From Deltaproteobacteria bacterium (GTDB lineage Bacteria > Bdellovibrionota_C > UBA2361 > JAGFJO01): a stretch of 64,000 nt of DNA. A program made the position numbers and the translations under genes. Within the stretch, counting starts at the first letter, position 1. Each line of letters opens with the position of its first letter. This document shows positions 36,212 to 44,893 of the stretch, piece by piece. Location of the stretch: NCBI GenBank assembly GCA_024102635.1, contig JAGFJO010000111.1, forward strand, positions 23,986 to 87,985. The letters are read 5' to 3'. The notes under the pieces were generated by a model. The model was not told where the DNA came from. It worked only from the letters and a program-made list of their open reading frames with translations, and made no database searches.

Positions 36212-37393
36212 ATGATCCTGGCAAGCCAGACAGAGATATTCGATACGGACGTGATGGGAGAACTCAACCGCTTGAAGATTGAGCGGATAAAGAGCGGTAG
36301 CGCTCTGCTCGACCTTTCGATGATTAATCCCGACATGACACCTCACCGCTTTTTAATGGACAAGCTCTCGGAGGCCTCCATCAATCCGGCTCACCACCGC
36401 TATTCTGTTTCTCGCGGAATTCGAAAATTGCGCCAAGCATTTGCCGATAAGTACGAGCAGAAGTTTCAGGCGACGGTCGACCCGGAAACCGAAATTTGCG
36501 TGACTATGGGGATGAAAGACGCTCTGGTAAATCTTCTTTTTTGCGCTACCCGTCCCGGCGACACGGTACTGCTGGGAAAGCCGACCTATCCTGCGCATTT
36601 ATCAGCCTGCCGTTTAGCCGGACTGAATCTCGATTTCTTTTCCATCGACTCGGATCCCGGAACTACTCTGCGCAACGTGCAAGAAAAAATCCAATCAAGC
36701 AGGCCGTCTGTAGTGCTATTTAATTTCCCGAATAATCCGACAGGCATTTCTGTAAGCCGGGAGTTTTTTCAGCAGGTCATCGCTGGCTTCTCGGCATCAG
36801 AAACACTTTTTGTAAACGACTTTGTATACGGAGAGATGGGTTTTAATGGAGCGCCGCAGCCCAGCTTGATGAGTGCGCCTAATGCCTCTGCCAAGTGCGT
36901 CGAAATTTATAGCCTTTCGAAGGCTTACTGTGTGCCGGGGTGGAGGATAGGGGCGCTGCTCGGCAACCCGGAGCTGGTCAGCAAGCTGGCCAGATTGAAG
37001 TCGCACATCGATTACGGTATCTTTCTGCCGCTGCAAATCGCTGCGGCGGCTGCGCTCACCTGCTCCAGTGATCTGATAAGCGGTGTAGTGTCGGAATATC
37101 ACCGCCGGGCCCGCGATCTGACCTCGGGACTGCAGCGCCTCGGCTGGCGAGTAAATGCACCACAAGCCGGAGCAAGCGTATGGGCTTCTCCGCCCGAAGC
37201 CGCTGCCTCGGTTGACAATGGAAGCTTTTCGCTTGCCCTTGCCCGCAGGCTGCTCTTGGAACACTCGGTACTTGTGATGCCCGGTTGCCTTTTTGGCTCC
37301 GAGTTCGATTCGTTCGTGCGTTTCGCTCTGGTTGCAGGATGTCCACAGATTCATCAGGTGGTTCAGCGGCTTGAGATTATGGGGGCGAAGTGA
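36212..37393 (+). CDS. class I/II PLP-dependent aminotransferase
   Basis: A fold-type I transaminase. The internal aldimine lysine is Lys237 in SLSKAYCVPGWRIG. Other markers are NFPNNPTG (171-178) and DFVYGE (Asp203, Tyr206), with the substrate-carboxylate arginine expected near the C-terminal VRFALV. The sequence resembles aspartate, alanine or LL-diaminopimelate aminotransferases; the true donor cannot be called. Its stop overlaps the next start as GTGA, so the TPR protein is translationally coupled to it. Confidence 0.84.
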   Translation: MILASQTEIFDTDVMGELNRLKIERIKSGSALLDLSMINPDMTPHRFLMDKLSEASINPAHHRYSVSRGIRKLRQAFADKYEQKFQATVDPETEICVTMGMKDALVNLLFCATRPGDTVLLGKPTYPAHLSACRLAGLNLDFFSIDSDPGTTLRNVQEKIQSSRPSVVLFNFPNNPTGISVSREFFQQVIAGFSASETLFVNDFVYGEMGFNGAPQPSLMSAPNASAKCVEIYSLSKAYCVPGWRIGALLGNPELVSKLARLKSHIDYGIFLPLQIAAAAALTCSSDLISGVVSEYHRRARDLTSGLQRLGWRVNAPQAGASVWASPPEAAASVDNGSFSLALARRLLLEHSVLVMPGCLFGSEFDSFVRFALVAGCPQIHQVVQRLEIMGAK

Positions 37394-38544
37394 AACATTC
37401 ATCGCGCGGCTTACTACTGTATCACGTCGCTTTTGCCGTTCTTATGAGCGTGCCCGCAGCCATCGCATCGGCGCAGGATAAGTGCGCACAAGCCGGCAGG
37501 ATGCTGAAACAGGGAGTTGCTCTGGGCGACGGGTCGAAGCAGGAGGAGCAGTTCTACCGTGACGCAGTTGAAGCCTGCCCGCACATGGCTGAAGCTCATT
37601 ATAACTTGGGCATCGCGCTGCTCCGGCAATCTCGCAATGAAGATGCCCGACAATCGTTCGAGAAAGCGCTCGAATTACGAGATGATGCTAATTTTCGCGT
37701 CGGCCTAGCCAGGGCAAAGATCGAAATGGGCGAGATCGAAGCTGCCAAGGAGCAGTACACGAAGATCCTGACTGCTGATCCTAAAAATGAAAAGGCCTTG
37801 CTCGGCATGAGCGTTATCCAGGAACGCCAAGGGGAGCTTGATAAGGCCATTGAGTCCATAAATAAGGTGATTGAAGGATCCCCCAGTAATTCTCTGGCAC
37901 TTTTCAATCTCGGCGTTATATACGAAAAGAAAAACAACCTAAACGGCGCGATCGACAGTTATCAGAGAGCTGTTCGCGCAGAGGGCAACCACTTGAATGC
38001 CAATCTTTATCTCGGTTTGGCGCTGCAGAAGGCCGGTCGCTTTGCTGAGAGTGAGCGCTACCTGATAAAAAGCGCGGAGCTCGAACCGGATAACGCCGAT
38101 GTTCACCGGGCATTGGCCGCAAACTACCAGCAAGCTAAGGACTTCGAGAAAGCCGAACTCGCGCTAAGAAAAGCGATCACAATTGATGAAACCGATATCT
38201 CCTCGAGGGTGAACCTGGCTGTCGTTCTAATCGGCAAAAAGCAGGAGAGCCTTGCTGAAGAGATCTTACTGAAAGTAGTTGCAAGCGATGAAAGTAATGC
38301 TCGCGCTATGGGTATGCTTGGCTGGGCACAGCTAGAGCTTGGAAAGTTTTCTGATGCTGAGCGCTCTCTGCACAGAGCGTTGGAGCTCGATCCAGCCAGC
38401 GCCTCTATTCGAAACAACCTGGGGGTGCTCTACCAGAGGCTCGGGCGAAAAGAAGAGGCCAAAGCTCAATTCTTGGAGGCGCTGCGGCTGAACGATAGCC
38501 TGCAGGCGGCACGAGATAATCTTGCAATTCTAAGCGAGAAGTAG
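37390..38544 (+). CDS. exported TPR-repeat protein
   Basis: A 384-residue protein with a signal peptide (hydrophobic 8-25, ASA-Q type cleavage) and about nine TPR units filling the rest, for example AHYNLGIALLRQSRNEDARQ and LFNLGVIYEKKNNLNGAID. It is predicted to be a periplasmic protein-protein interaction scaffold. The start is a GTG overlapping the aminotransferase stop by 4 bases. The pairing with a cytoplasmic aminotransferase has no obvious functional reason. Confidence 0.84.
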   Translation: MKHSSRGLLLYHVAFAVLMSVPAAIASAQDKCAQAGRMLKQGVALGDGSKQEEQFYRDAVEACPHMAEAHYNLGIALLRQSRNEDARQSFEKALELRDDANFRVGLARAKIEMGEIEAAKEQYTKILTADPKNEKALLGMSVIQERQGELDKAIESINKVIEGSPSNSLALFNLGVIYEKKNNLNGAIDSYQRAVRAEGNHLNANLYLGLALQKAGRFAESERYLIKSAELEPDNADVHRALAANYQQAKDFEKAELALRKAITIDETDISSRVNLAVVLIGKKQESLAEEILLKVVASDESNARAMGMLGWAQLELGKFSDAERSLHRALELDPASASIRNNLGVLYQRLGRKEEAKAQFLEALRLNDSLQAARDNLAILSEK

Positions 38545-38978
38545 ATAGCAGCACCCCAAGCCTGTCCCTGAACTTGTTATTCATTGCTATTTCGGAGATC
38601 GCTTCGAGCATCGCATGTCAAACTCTCTTATCTCGCAGTTCTCACTGAACTCTTTGTTTAATTATCTGCCCTAGCTCAATTGCTATCGAATACGGTCATC
38701 AACCTTGGGAGTCAGGCAATCAAATGCGATGCGGTTAAAATTCGCAATCTAATCCTTTCCGATACTTACTATTACAAACGCCGTACCTTTTATTTCGGCT
38801 AGCGCCACCCACCTTTGCCCCATATATTTGAGTCATGCAACGGATTGAGTTTTCGGTCCGTCGGTTATAGTGCCACAGTGAGATATCAAAGCATGGGGAT
38901 ATCAGAGCATGGCCGCTATCCTATCGGGAGGGATAGGAAAAGAGGTATCGTTCAACAAGAGTTTTGCAGGAGAAACTA
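38545..38978. other. 434 bp intergenic region ahead of the methyltransferase
   Basis: No convincing gene was found here. Near its right end lie two direct repeats (38882-38896 and 38898-38912) and a hairpin (38919-38938, TCCTATC pairing with GATAGGA around a six-base loop), both just before the methyltransferase start. The left 300 bp shows no structure that could be supported. Confidence 0.5.
38882..38912. repeat. pair of 15-base direct repeats, possible operator
   Basis: GATATCAAAGCATGG at 38882-38896 and GATATCAGAGCATGG at 38898-38912 differ at one base and have a 16-base period. They lie about 70 bases before the methyltransferase start codon. An operator for autoregulation is possible but not shown. 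Confidence 0.55.
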
Positions 38979-40154
38979 GTGGGCAAGGTGCTTGCAATCA
39001 GAATGGTCGAGACTCCGCAGCCATACTGCCGGGAGATCGACTTTCTCGATCAGGAAGGAGATGAAAGTTCGCACTCGCTGCACTACTCGCTGACTTTCCC
39101 GCATAGCTTTTGCCCTGATTTTCCGGCTTATTTTATATCAAGATTTAGTCAGCGAGGAGAGGTTGTTCTAGACCCTTTTTGCGGGGCAGGCACCACGGCC
39201 CTTGAAACTGCGCTGCAAGGCCGCATTTCGTTTGCATCCGATAAAGACCCGCTGAGCGTGGCCGTAACCGGTGCAAAATTAGCGCCTTCGGATCTAACGG
39301 AGGTCACCTTAAAACTTCAGCTAATCAATCTGCGAAGGCCCGTGAACTTAGACAACTTCAACCGGGTTTTTGCCCCGTTTTATGACGTAGAGACCTATCG
39401 GGAGCTGTTGAACCTTCGGCAGTATACCAGCGCTAATACTGATCGCGCCTCGCGCTTTATTGCCCTGCTGGCTCTAGGGTTGCTGCATGGGAACAATGCC
39501 GGATACTTTTCGGCCTATTCCTTACCGAACGTTTCTCTGTCGCCAGAGGAGCAGGAAAAGTTGAATTTTAAGAGGGGGCAGTCGCCTGACTACCGTTCGC
39601 TTGTCCCGCGGCTATTAAGACGTGCAGCATCTGTCTTCCGAGATGGCATCCCCTCTGTTCTGCACCAGATGGCTCCCCACCACCGGTTATGTGAAAGCGA
39701 TGCGAGAGATTTAAGTTTCGTTCCGAGCGCAGCCGTGGATCTGGTGGTTTCCTCGCCCCCGATACCCGGCGAGAACGCCCAGGTATCTCAACAGTGGCTT
39801 CGTTACTGGTTCAGTAATCTCTCTGGCCGAGGCAGGGCTTTGGAGCTTTACGATGGCAGTTCTTTGACTGATTGGCGCGACTTCATGAATGAAGTGCTGT
39901 TCGAGCTGGCGCGAGTGGTGCGCCCGGGGGGACGTTCAGTTTTAGATCTTCGCGAAGTGCGTGTAGAAGGCAGATCCGAATGTTTAGACGAACATGTAAG
40001 TGAGCTCGTACGAGAGAATCTGAGCCGCTATTGGGACGTTGAGGGAGTCATCCTTCAAAAGCAGCGTTTTGCAAAGCTGCGCGATCGCAGTTCAGAGAGG
40101 GACCCGGTACGTCTTTCAAAACGCACTCGTGCCTTGGTGCTGCGGCGCCGTTGA
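38979..40154 (+). CDS. orphan DNA (adenine/cytosine-N4) methyltransferase-like protein
   Basis: An AdoMet-dependent amino-methyltransferase of the DNA methylase N4/N6 family. Numbered from the GTG used, the AdoMet motif DPFCGAGTT is at 65-73 and the catalytic motif position reads SSPPIPGE at about 258-265, where relatives have SPPY or DPPY. The missing aromatic residue may alter base stacking, so activity or substrate is uncertain. The rest (LFELARVVRPGGRSVLDLREV) fits the fold. An RNA or unusual DNA target is possible. No restriction endonuclease is adjacent. The GTG at 38979 has AGGAG six bases upstream; a TTG at 38964 and an ATG at 39003 are alternatives. Confidence 0.76.
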   Translation: MGKVLAIRMVETPQPYCREIDFLDQEGDESSHSLHYSLTFPHSFCPDFPAYFISRFSQRGEVVLDPFCGAGTTALETALQGRISFASDKDPLSVAVTGAKLAPSDLTEVTLKLQLINLRRPVNLDNFNRVFAPFYDVETYRELLNLRQYTSANTDRASRFIALLALGLLHGNNAGYFSAYSLPNVSLSPEEQEKLNFKRGQSPDYRSLVPRLLRRAASVFRDGIPSVLHQMAPHHRLCESDARDLSFVPSAAVDLVVSSPPIPGENAQVSQQWLRYWFSNLSGRGRALELYDGSSLTDWRDFMNEVLFELARVVRPGGRSVLDLREVRVEGRSECLDEHVSELVRENLSRYWDVEGVILQKQRFAKLRDRSSERDPVRLSKRTRALVLRRR

Positions 40155-40395
40155 TGCCTATTAACAAAGCGATTGGCTTCGGCTATTAACGGTTTTACGT
40201 CACCGTCCCGGCCTTATCGGCTCATTCCCTACTGGAAATCTGATTCAATGCCGATATTCCTATCATGCGGAGATTGCGAACCGCCCCTAGTGGCGCTAGC
40301 CTGAACGCTTCTAGAGCGAACGTTAAAAGAATCGTCCATTGCGGACATATCTTTTGAGGGCCGCCCTAAACTTATTAAGATAGGCAAAGGTATAA

Positions 40396-41787
40396 ATGGA
40401 GGCACTAACGGTTCCACGGTTCGTCTTATCGGGGGTTGGCGCCGGTGTAGGGAAATCCGTTATTGCAGTAGGGTTGGCTGTTGCGCTTAGGAAGCGCAAC
40501 GTAAGTCTTTCTTGCTGCGTGGTGGGCTCCGATCTGGTCGAAGCCTTGATACTGAGGCGCCTGACACGCCGATATGTCAGTCTTATTGATAGTCGATTAC
40601 TATCTAACGCTCAAATTCTAAGTGCTGTGCACCGTTCATCGGTAGGAGCCGACCTGCTCATGATTGAGGGCAGCAAGGGCCTGTACGATGGTGTAAGCCC
40701 AGGAAGTCTTAGATGCTCCGACGCTGAAGTTGCGGCTCTTTCTAGAACCAATGTTGTACTGGTTGTGGATGCTACCGGGCTTGGTAATAGTCTGGCTGCT
40801 CTGGTCAGCGGCTTCAGCAGCTTTGCCCAGGGCTTTTCACTTGCCGGGGTGGTGGTTAATAGAACCAAGCGGGTGGCAGGAGAGGAGCGTGACAAAATCT
40901 ATTACGACTGTGCCCTACAGAGCTTCGGCATGCCTTCACTTATCGGGGCACTGCCCGAGCTCGATATTGCGATGCCCCCGCATTGCGACGAGTTCTATCA
41001 TAGACGCAACAGGGCTTCCTTGCCTCTGCAGTTTTTCGTGGAGATGGGGAATATCGTCACCCAGCACATCGATATTGATGAACTGGTAAGACGGGCCGGG
41101 CAGGCTCCGAACGTCAAACTGACGGATGTGGAACATCGACCGGCCGGTAGGCGATGCCGCATCGCCGTTAGTGAAGATAACTGCTTCAGCCTCTGTTATC
41201 AGGACAACCTAGATCAACTTCGCTACTTTGGAGCTGAGTTGGTTCCGTTCTCGCCGCTGGCCGATAGCTCTCTTCCTAAGAAGGTAGGAGGGGTATACTT
41301 AACCGGCGCTGCACTGGCTGAGTATGGTCAGGAGCTTTCTAATAACAAGAGCATGCGCCAGGCCATCAAAAGCTTTGCCCAGTCGGGAGGAGTGCTGTTC
41401 TCCGAGGGAGCCGGCACGGCCTATCTTTGTGATGCATTTCAGTACAGTGATGAGGGTGAGCTTGCCGATGGGGTGGGGCTGATACCGGGAAGAGCGCTTT
41501 GGGATGAACGGGGTCATTCCTTCAGTGAGGCCGTCACCGTGGAGGATTCCGTTCTTGGGCGGGCTGGTCTCATACTAAAGGGGCTTGAAACCGGCGAATG
41601 GCGCCTGGAAGAAAGCCGCAAATCAGTACGAACCTTGCGAGTATCGTATTCGGGTGGAGCGCCGGTTGAAGAGGGTTTTTCAGCGACCGCTCAAGCGGTC
41701 TCAACATTTCTTTTCACTCACTGGGGATCGAATCCGCAAATAGCTAGGAACTTGGTCGACGCGGCCGAGATAGTATGCCGGCTTTAA
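40396..41787 (+). CDS. CobB/CbiA-like a,c-diamide synthase lacking the amidotransferase cysteine
   Basis: The architecture is that of cobyrinic acid a,c-diamide synthase: an N-terminal dethiobiotin-synthetase-like ATPase with a P-loop GVGAGVGKS (13-21), MIEGSKGLYDG (89-99) and a second lobe, then a class I glutamine amidotransferase-like domain (about 255-460). In CobB the amidotransferase nucleophile lies in an ECGG-like motif. Here the aligned segment is SEGAG (336-340), so the cysteine is Gly338. The GVYLTGAALAEYGQELSNN-KSMRQAI block supports the alignment. The domain therefore cannot use glutamine in the usual way; ammonia use or a new role is possible. No other cobalamin genes are in the window. 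Confidence 0.8.
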   Translation: MEALTVPRFVLSGVGAGVGKSVIAVGLAVALRKRNVSLSCCVVGSDLVEALILRRLTRRYVSLIDSRLLSNAQILSAVHRSSVGADLLMIEGSKGLYDGVSPGSLRCSDAEVAALSRTNVVLVVDATGLGNSLAALVSGFSSFAQGFSLAGVVVNRTKRVAGEERDKIYYDCALQSFGMPSLIGALPELDIAMPPHCDEFYHRRNRASLPLQFFVEMGNIVTQHIDIDELVRRAGQAPNVKLTDVEHRPAGRRCRIAVSEDNCFSLCYQDNLDQLRYFGAELVPFSPLADSSLPKKVGGVYLTGAALAEYGQELSNNKSMRQAIKSFAQSGGVLFSEGAGTAYLCDAFQYSDEGELADGVGLIPGRALWDERGHSFSEAVTVEDSVLGRAGLILKGLETGEWRLEESRKSVRTLRVSYSGGAPVEEGFSATAQAVSTFLFTHWGSNPQIARNLVDAAEIVCRL

Positions 41788-41794
41788 AGACCAC

Positions 41795-41950
41795 TTAGGC
41801 GATAATAAGTGCAAGCAGACGGGCGATTCCGGCAAGAGCCAGAATTATTGCAGCCACAGCTACCGCCGAAGACACGGAGAACTCCAAAAACTCCCGAGCA
41901 ACTTTGCTGCGCTCAAGAGCCTGCGCTTTAACTGCTGCTGATTGTTTCAT
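41795..41950 (-). CDS. 51-residue single-pass membrane protein
   Basis: Its start codon overlaps the 3' end of the GNAT-like gene by 23 bases in another frame. The sequence has a polar, basic N-terminus (MKQSAAVKAQALERSKVARE), then a hydrophobic stretch of about 25 residues (AVAVAAIILALAGIARLLAL) reaching the C-terminus. An AAGGG lies about eight bases before the ATG. The coherent membrane segment and the coupling position support a real gene, but there is no homology evidence. Confidence 0.5.
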   Translation of the reverse strand: MKQSAAVKAQALERSKVAREFLEFSVSSAVAVAAIILALAGIARLLALIIA

Positions 41951-43043
41951 AATTCGCCCTTTTGTGAACGATAGCGCTCAAAATACCATGCGCATGGCGC
42001 TTCTTCGCCTCCACCTCCATGTGGCGTGCCAGTTTAGATCCGCGAAGGGAACGTACTGCCTCAACGTCAAAAGAGGGATCCTCTGCCCAAAAGTAAATGA
42101 TGTTCTCCTGACCGAAGAAACAAGGCATCACTCCGCAGAATGAAAAGCCTTGTGACTCAATCTCCTGACAGAGGGCAATGCAAGCAGGGTCCTGCATATT
42201 TAGAAAGATATAGCGCGCCTTGGCATCCCCATCTTTTCTCAATAGCTGTAGCTTCTGCGCCGCGGTAATTAAGCTAGGCTGCACATAGAGATGGATGGTT
42301 TCGATAGGAGAGAAATAATCTTCGTATACTGCCGGGCAATCAGCGAAGAATGGATTGCTTATAACTGTTCCTGTAGTGGAACTCTCCGCGACCGATCGGA
42401 ATTCACGTTGAAGAGCAAAAGGCTCATAGAGAAAATTAACAACGGAAGCGTGACGTTCCGGTACATATAATATCTTTCTCTCTTCATTACTCTTATTTAG
42501 GATCGCCTGGCGCACCTCTATGGTGAGCCGGCAGCTGCGGCTGCCGTTACCATTCGCATTTCCCTCTTTTACGCTCGAAAGGTCAATCATCGGGAAATAA
42601 GCTGGAGCTATAGCTACCTCACGAGAACCCATAATGGGGAGTTCGAAAGTAGCCTCGCTTGGACACCCGACGTAATCAAAATAAAAGATACTATTCCACG
42701 AGCGCCGAGCAGCCTGCTTGGCTATGACACTATCGAGCGCATCAATTATCTCTTCTTCGAACTGTTTGTAAGCCGGGCTCACTACCGGAAATATCAGCTG
42801 CACAACCAGCTGATCATGAGGGTCCGGAAGGAGGGCTATATGCGCTGCCATTTTTCCATCAACAAACGCACCCAGGCTTGTGAAACGGCTGCCTATGTGT
42901 GAACGCCAATACTGAAGGGCATAGACGTTCTTGTTCGGATGGGATAAGCCGTGAGCACCTTCGAACAGTGTCACCAGACTCTTCAGTACGCGATCATTGT
43001 CCGGGGCAAGTGCCTTGATGGTAAAGTGGGGGGTGTCGGACAT
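41928..43043 (-). CDS. GNAT-acetyltransferase-like protein, function unknown
   Basis: A 371-residue soluble protein. The N-terminal half (about 8-150) has the strand-helix spacing of a GNAT fold: LVTLFEGAHG, FTSLGAFVDGKMAAHIAL, then QLIFPVVSPAYKQFEEEIIDAL as a possible acetyl-CoA region, though the usual R/Q-x-x-G-x-G/A motif is not clear. The C-terminal half resembles a second such domain. It is probably catalytic on small molecules or proteins, but the assignment is weak. It is followed by the overlapping 51-residue membrane protein gene. Confidence 0.62.
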   Translation of the reverse strand: MSDTPHFTIKALAPDNDRVLKSLVTLFEGAHGLSHPNKNVYALQYWRSHIGSRFTSLGAFVDGKMAAHIALLPDPHDQLVVQLIFPVVSPAYKQFEEEIIDALDSVIAKQAARRSWNSIFYFDYVGCPSEATFELPIMGSREVAIAPAYFPMIDLSSVKEGNANGNGSRSCRLTIEVRQAILNKSNEERKILYVPERHASVVNFLYEPFALQREFRSVAESSTTGTVISNPFFADCPAVYEDYFSPIETIHLYVQPSLITAAQKLQLLRKDGDAKARYIFLNMQDPACIALCQEIESQGFSFCGVMPCFFGQENIIYFWAEDPSFDVEAVRSLRGSKLARHMEVEAKKRHAHGILSAIVHKRANYETISSS

Positions 43044-43198
43044 AAGTGTTTAAAATTGCAATAAACGGCAGTATATATGAGCACTGGATCTCATTCAATT
43101 TGTGGAGTTTGGTTTTAGAATGGACATTCTTTGAATTTCAGCGGTTTACACCTAATCTCTCGATATGTTTAGTGCAATTATGAGGGTGTTTTAGCCCA

Positions 43199-44890
43199 AT
43201 GGCTCGCCACGTGACCGGTAATATAAGCGGCTTAGCGCCCTCGGAGCATAAAAAGCTCGAACGCCTTTTTGGTCGCAAACTCGAACAAGATGAGCTTGTG
43301 TCACTTGATTTGGCGCGCGAGATCTACCGCGTTGCTCATGAGTTGAAGCGCCGCATTGGTGTGCTGATATCTCGGGAGGGGCGCATTGTAGAGGTGTTTG
43401 TCGGGACCAAAACACTTCTTTATCTTCCTGACCTCGGCCGCTACCGTCTGGGTGCCGGTCGGCTGCGGCGCCTGCGGCTCCTGTTTTCAGATCTCTCCAC
43501 CGACTCCGAACTGCCGCATATACCTTCCGACATATATGCCGACCTGGAGAAACTGCGGCTCGACCTTGTAGCCTCGATCAGAGTCGAAGGGAACCGCTGC
43601 GCGATTACATATGCGCATCTGATTCCCGCCGACCCAAGGGGCAAGGATTTCGTAAAAACGGAGTCGGTTAAAGACTTGGGGTTGCTCGGATTAGACTTCG
43701 GGGAGTTCATGAGCGAGCTGGAAGGAGAACTGGCGCGCAGCGAAAGGCGTCAGAATGTCTCAGAGGTAGGCGGCGCGCTGCTTGTGGGGGTTTACGAGAA
43801 GAGCTTCGATGATCCTGAAGGATCGATCGCTGAGCTGGCCGAACTAGCGCGCACGGCCGGTGTAACGGTGCTCGACCGGATGATCCAACGCCGAACACCG
43901 GATCCTAAAACACTTCTAGGCAAAGGGAAGCTGCAGGAGGTGGTGCTACACTGTCTTAGGCTCGGGGCCGATATGATAATCTTCGACACTGAACTCAAAC
44001 CATCACAGTGGAGGGCGATTACTAACGCCACAGATCTGAAGGTAATTGATAGAAGTATGCTAATACTGGATATTTTCGCGCAGCGAGCGAGCAGTAGCGA
44101 CGGCCGGCTGCAGGTCGAGCTTGCTCAGCTTAAGTACAACTTGCCACGGCTAGTGGAGAAGGATGCTGGCTTGAGCCGCTTGACCGGAGGGATCGGCGGA
44201 AGAGGCCCGGGAGAAACAAAACTTGAGGTAGGCCGTAGGCGCACCCGTGACCGTATCTCGGAGTTAGAAAAGCGCATCGATCAGCTCGGAAAACAGCGCG
44301 AATTAAAGCGCGGGCGGAGGGTCGAGAGTAAAACTCCGATGGCCTGCATTATCGGCTATACCAACGTCGGAAAGTCGACCATTTTTAACGCACTTACAAA
44401 GAGCCAGGTGATCGCCGAGAACAAGCTCTTTGCCACTCTGGACCCCGCGCAGCGGCGGCTTGTTCCGGGAGAGGAGGGATATTCACCAGGTTGCGAGATA
44501 ATCTTAAGCGATACGGTGGGTTTCATTCGCAATCTTCCGAATGAATTAAGAGCAGCATTCAGGGCTACTCTGGAAGAGCTTCGCTTTGCATCTTTACTGG
44601 TGCATGTGCTGGACGCTTCGGACAGTAGAATTAGAGCGCGCAAACAGGCGGTCGAGAATGTATTGCAAGAGATGAATCTAGGCGGGGTTCCGCAGCTTAT
44701 TGTTATAAATAAGTGCGACCAGAGTGATAGCAACGAAGTAGATCTGCTGGCAAAGGAATTAAACGCCCTACCGGTTTCCGCCATAACAGGCGCGGGGCTC
44801 GATAAATTGCGCACAGAGATTCGGCTGCGAATAGCGCAGCTTGTGCCGCGGGAGGCTCCTGGCTGGGAGAGCAGATCCTACCTGCGTTAG
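43199..44890 (+). CDS. hflX: GTPase HflX, long form
   Basis: A ribosome-associated GTPase that rescues or splits stalled ribosomes. The HflX-specific N-terminal domain (about 190-380) includes GALLVGVYEK, RTPDPKTLLGKGKLQE and GGIGGRGPGETKLE. The G domain has G1 GYTNVGKS (386-393), DTVGFI and NKCD. A further 190 residues precede the usual start; such long forms occur in other bacteria and that region is itself conserved-looking. Convergent with pepP, with only 3 bp between stops. Confidence 0.93.
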   Translation: MARHVTGNISGLAPSEHKKLERLFGRKLEQDELVSLDLAREIYRVAHELKRRIGVLISREGRIVEVFVGTKTLLYLPDLGRYRLGAGRLRRLRLLFSDLSTDSELPHIPSDIYADLEKLRLDLVASIRVEGNRCAITYAHLIPADPRGKDFVKTESVKDLGLLGLDFGEFMSELEGELARSERRQNVSEVGGALLVGVYEKSFDDPEGSIAELAELARTAGVTVLDRMIQRRTPDPKTLLGKGKLQEVVLHCLRLGADMIIFDTELKPSQWRAITNATDLKVIDRSMLILDIFAQRASSSDGRLQVELAQLKYNLPRLVEKDAGLSRLTGGIGGRGPGETKLEVGRRRTRDRISELEKRIDQLGKQRELKRGRRVESKTPMACIIGYTNVGKSTIFNALTKSQVIAENKLFATLDPAQRRLVPGEEGYSPGCEIILSDTVGFIRNLPNELRAAFRATLEELRFASLLVHVLDASDSRIRARKQAVENVLQEMNLGGVPQLIVINKCDQSDSNEVDLLAKELNALPVSAITGAGLDKLRTEIRLRIAQLVPREAPGWESRSYLR

Positions 44891-44893
44891 TAT

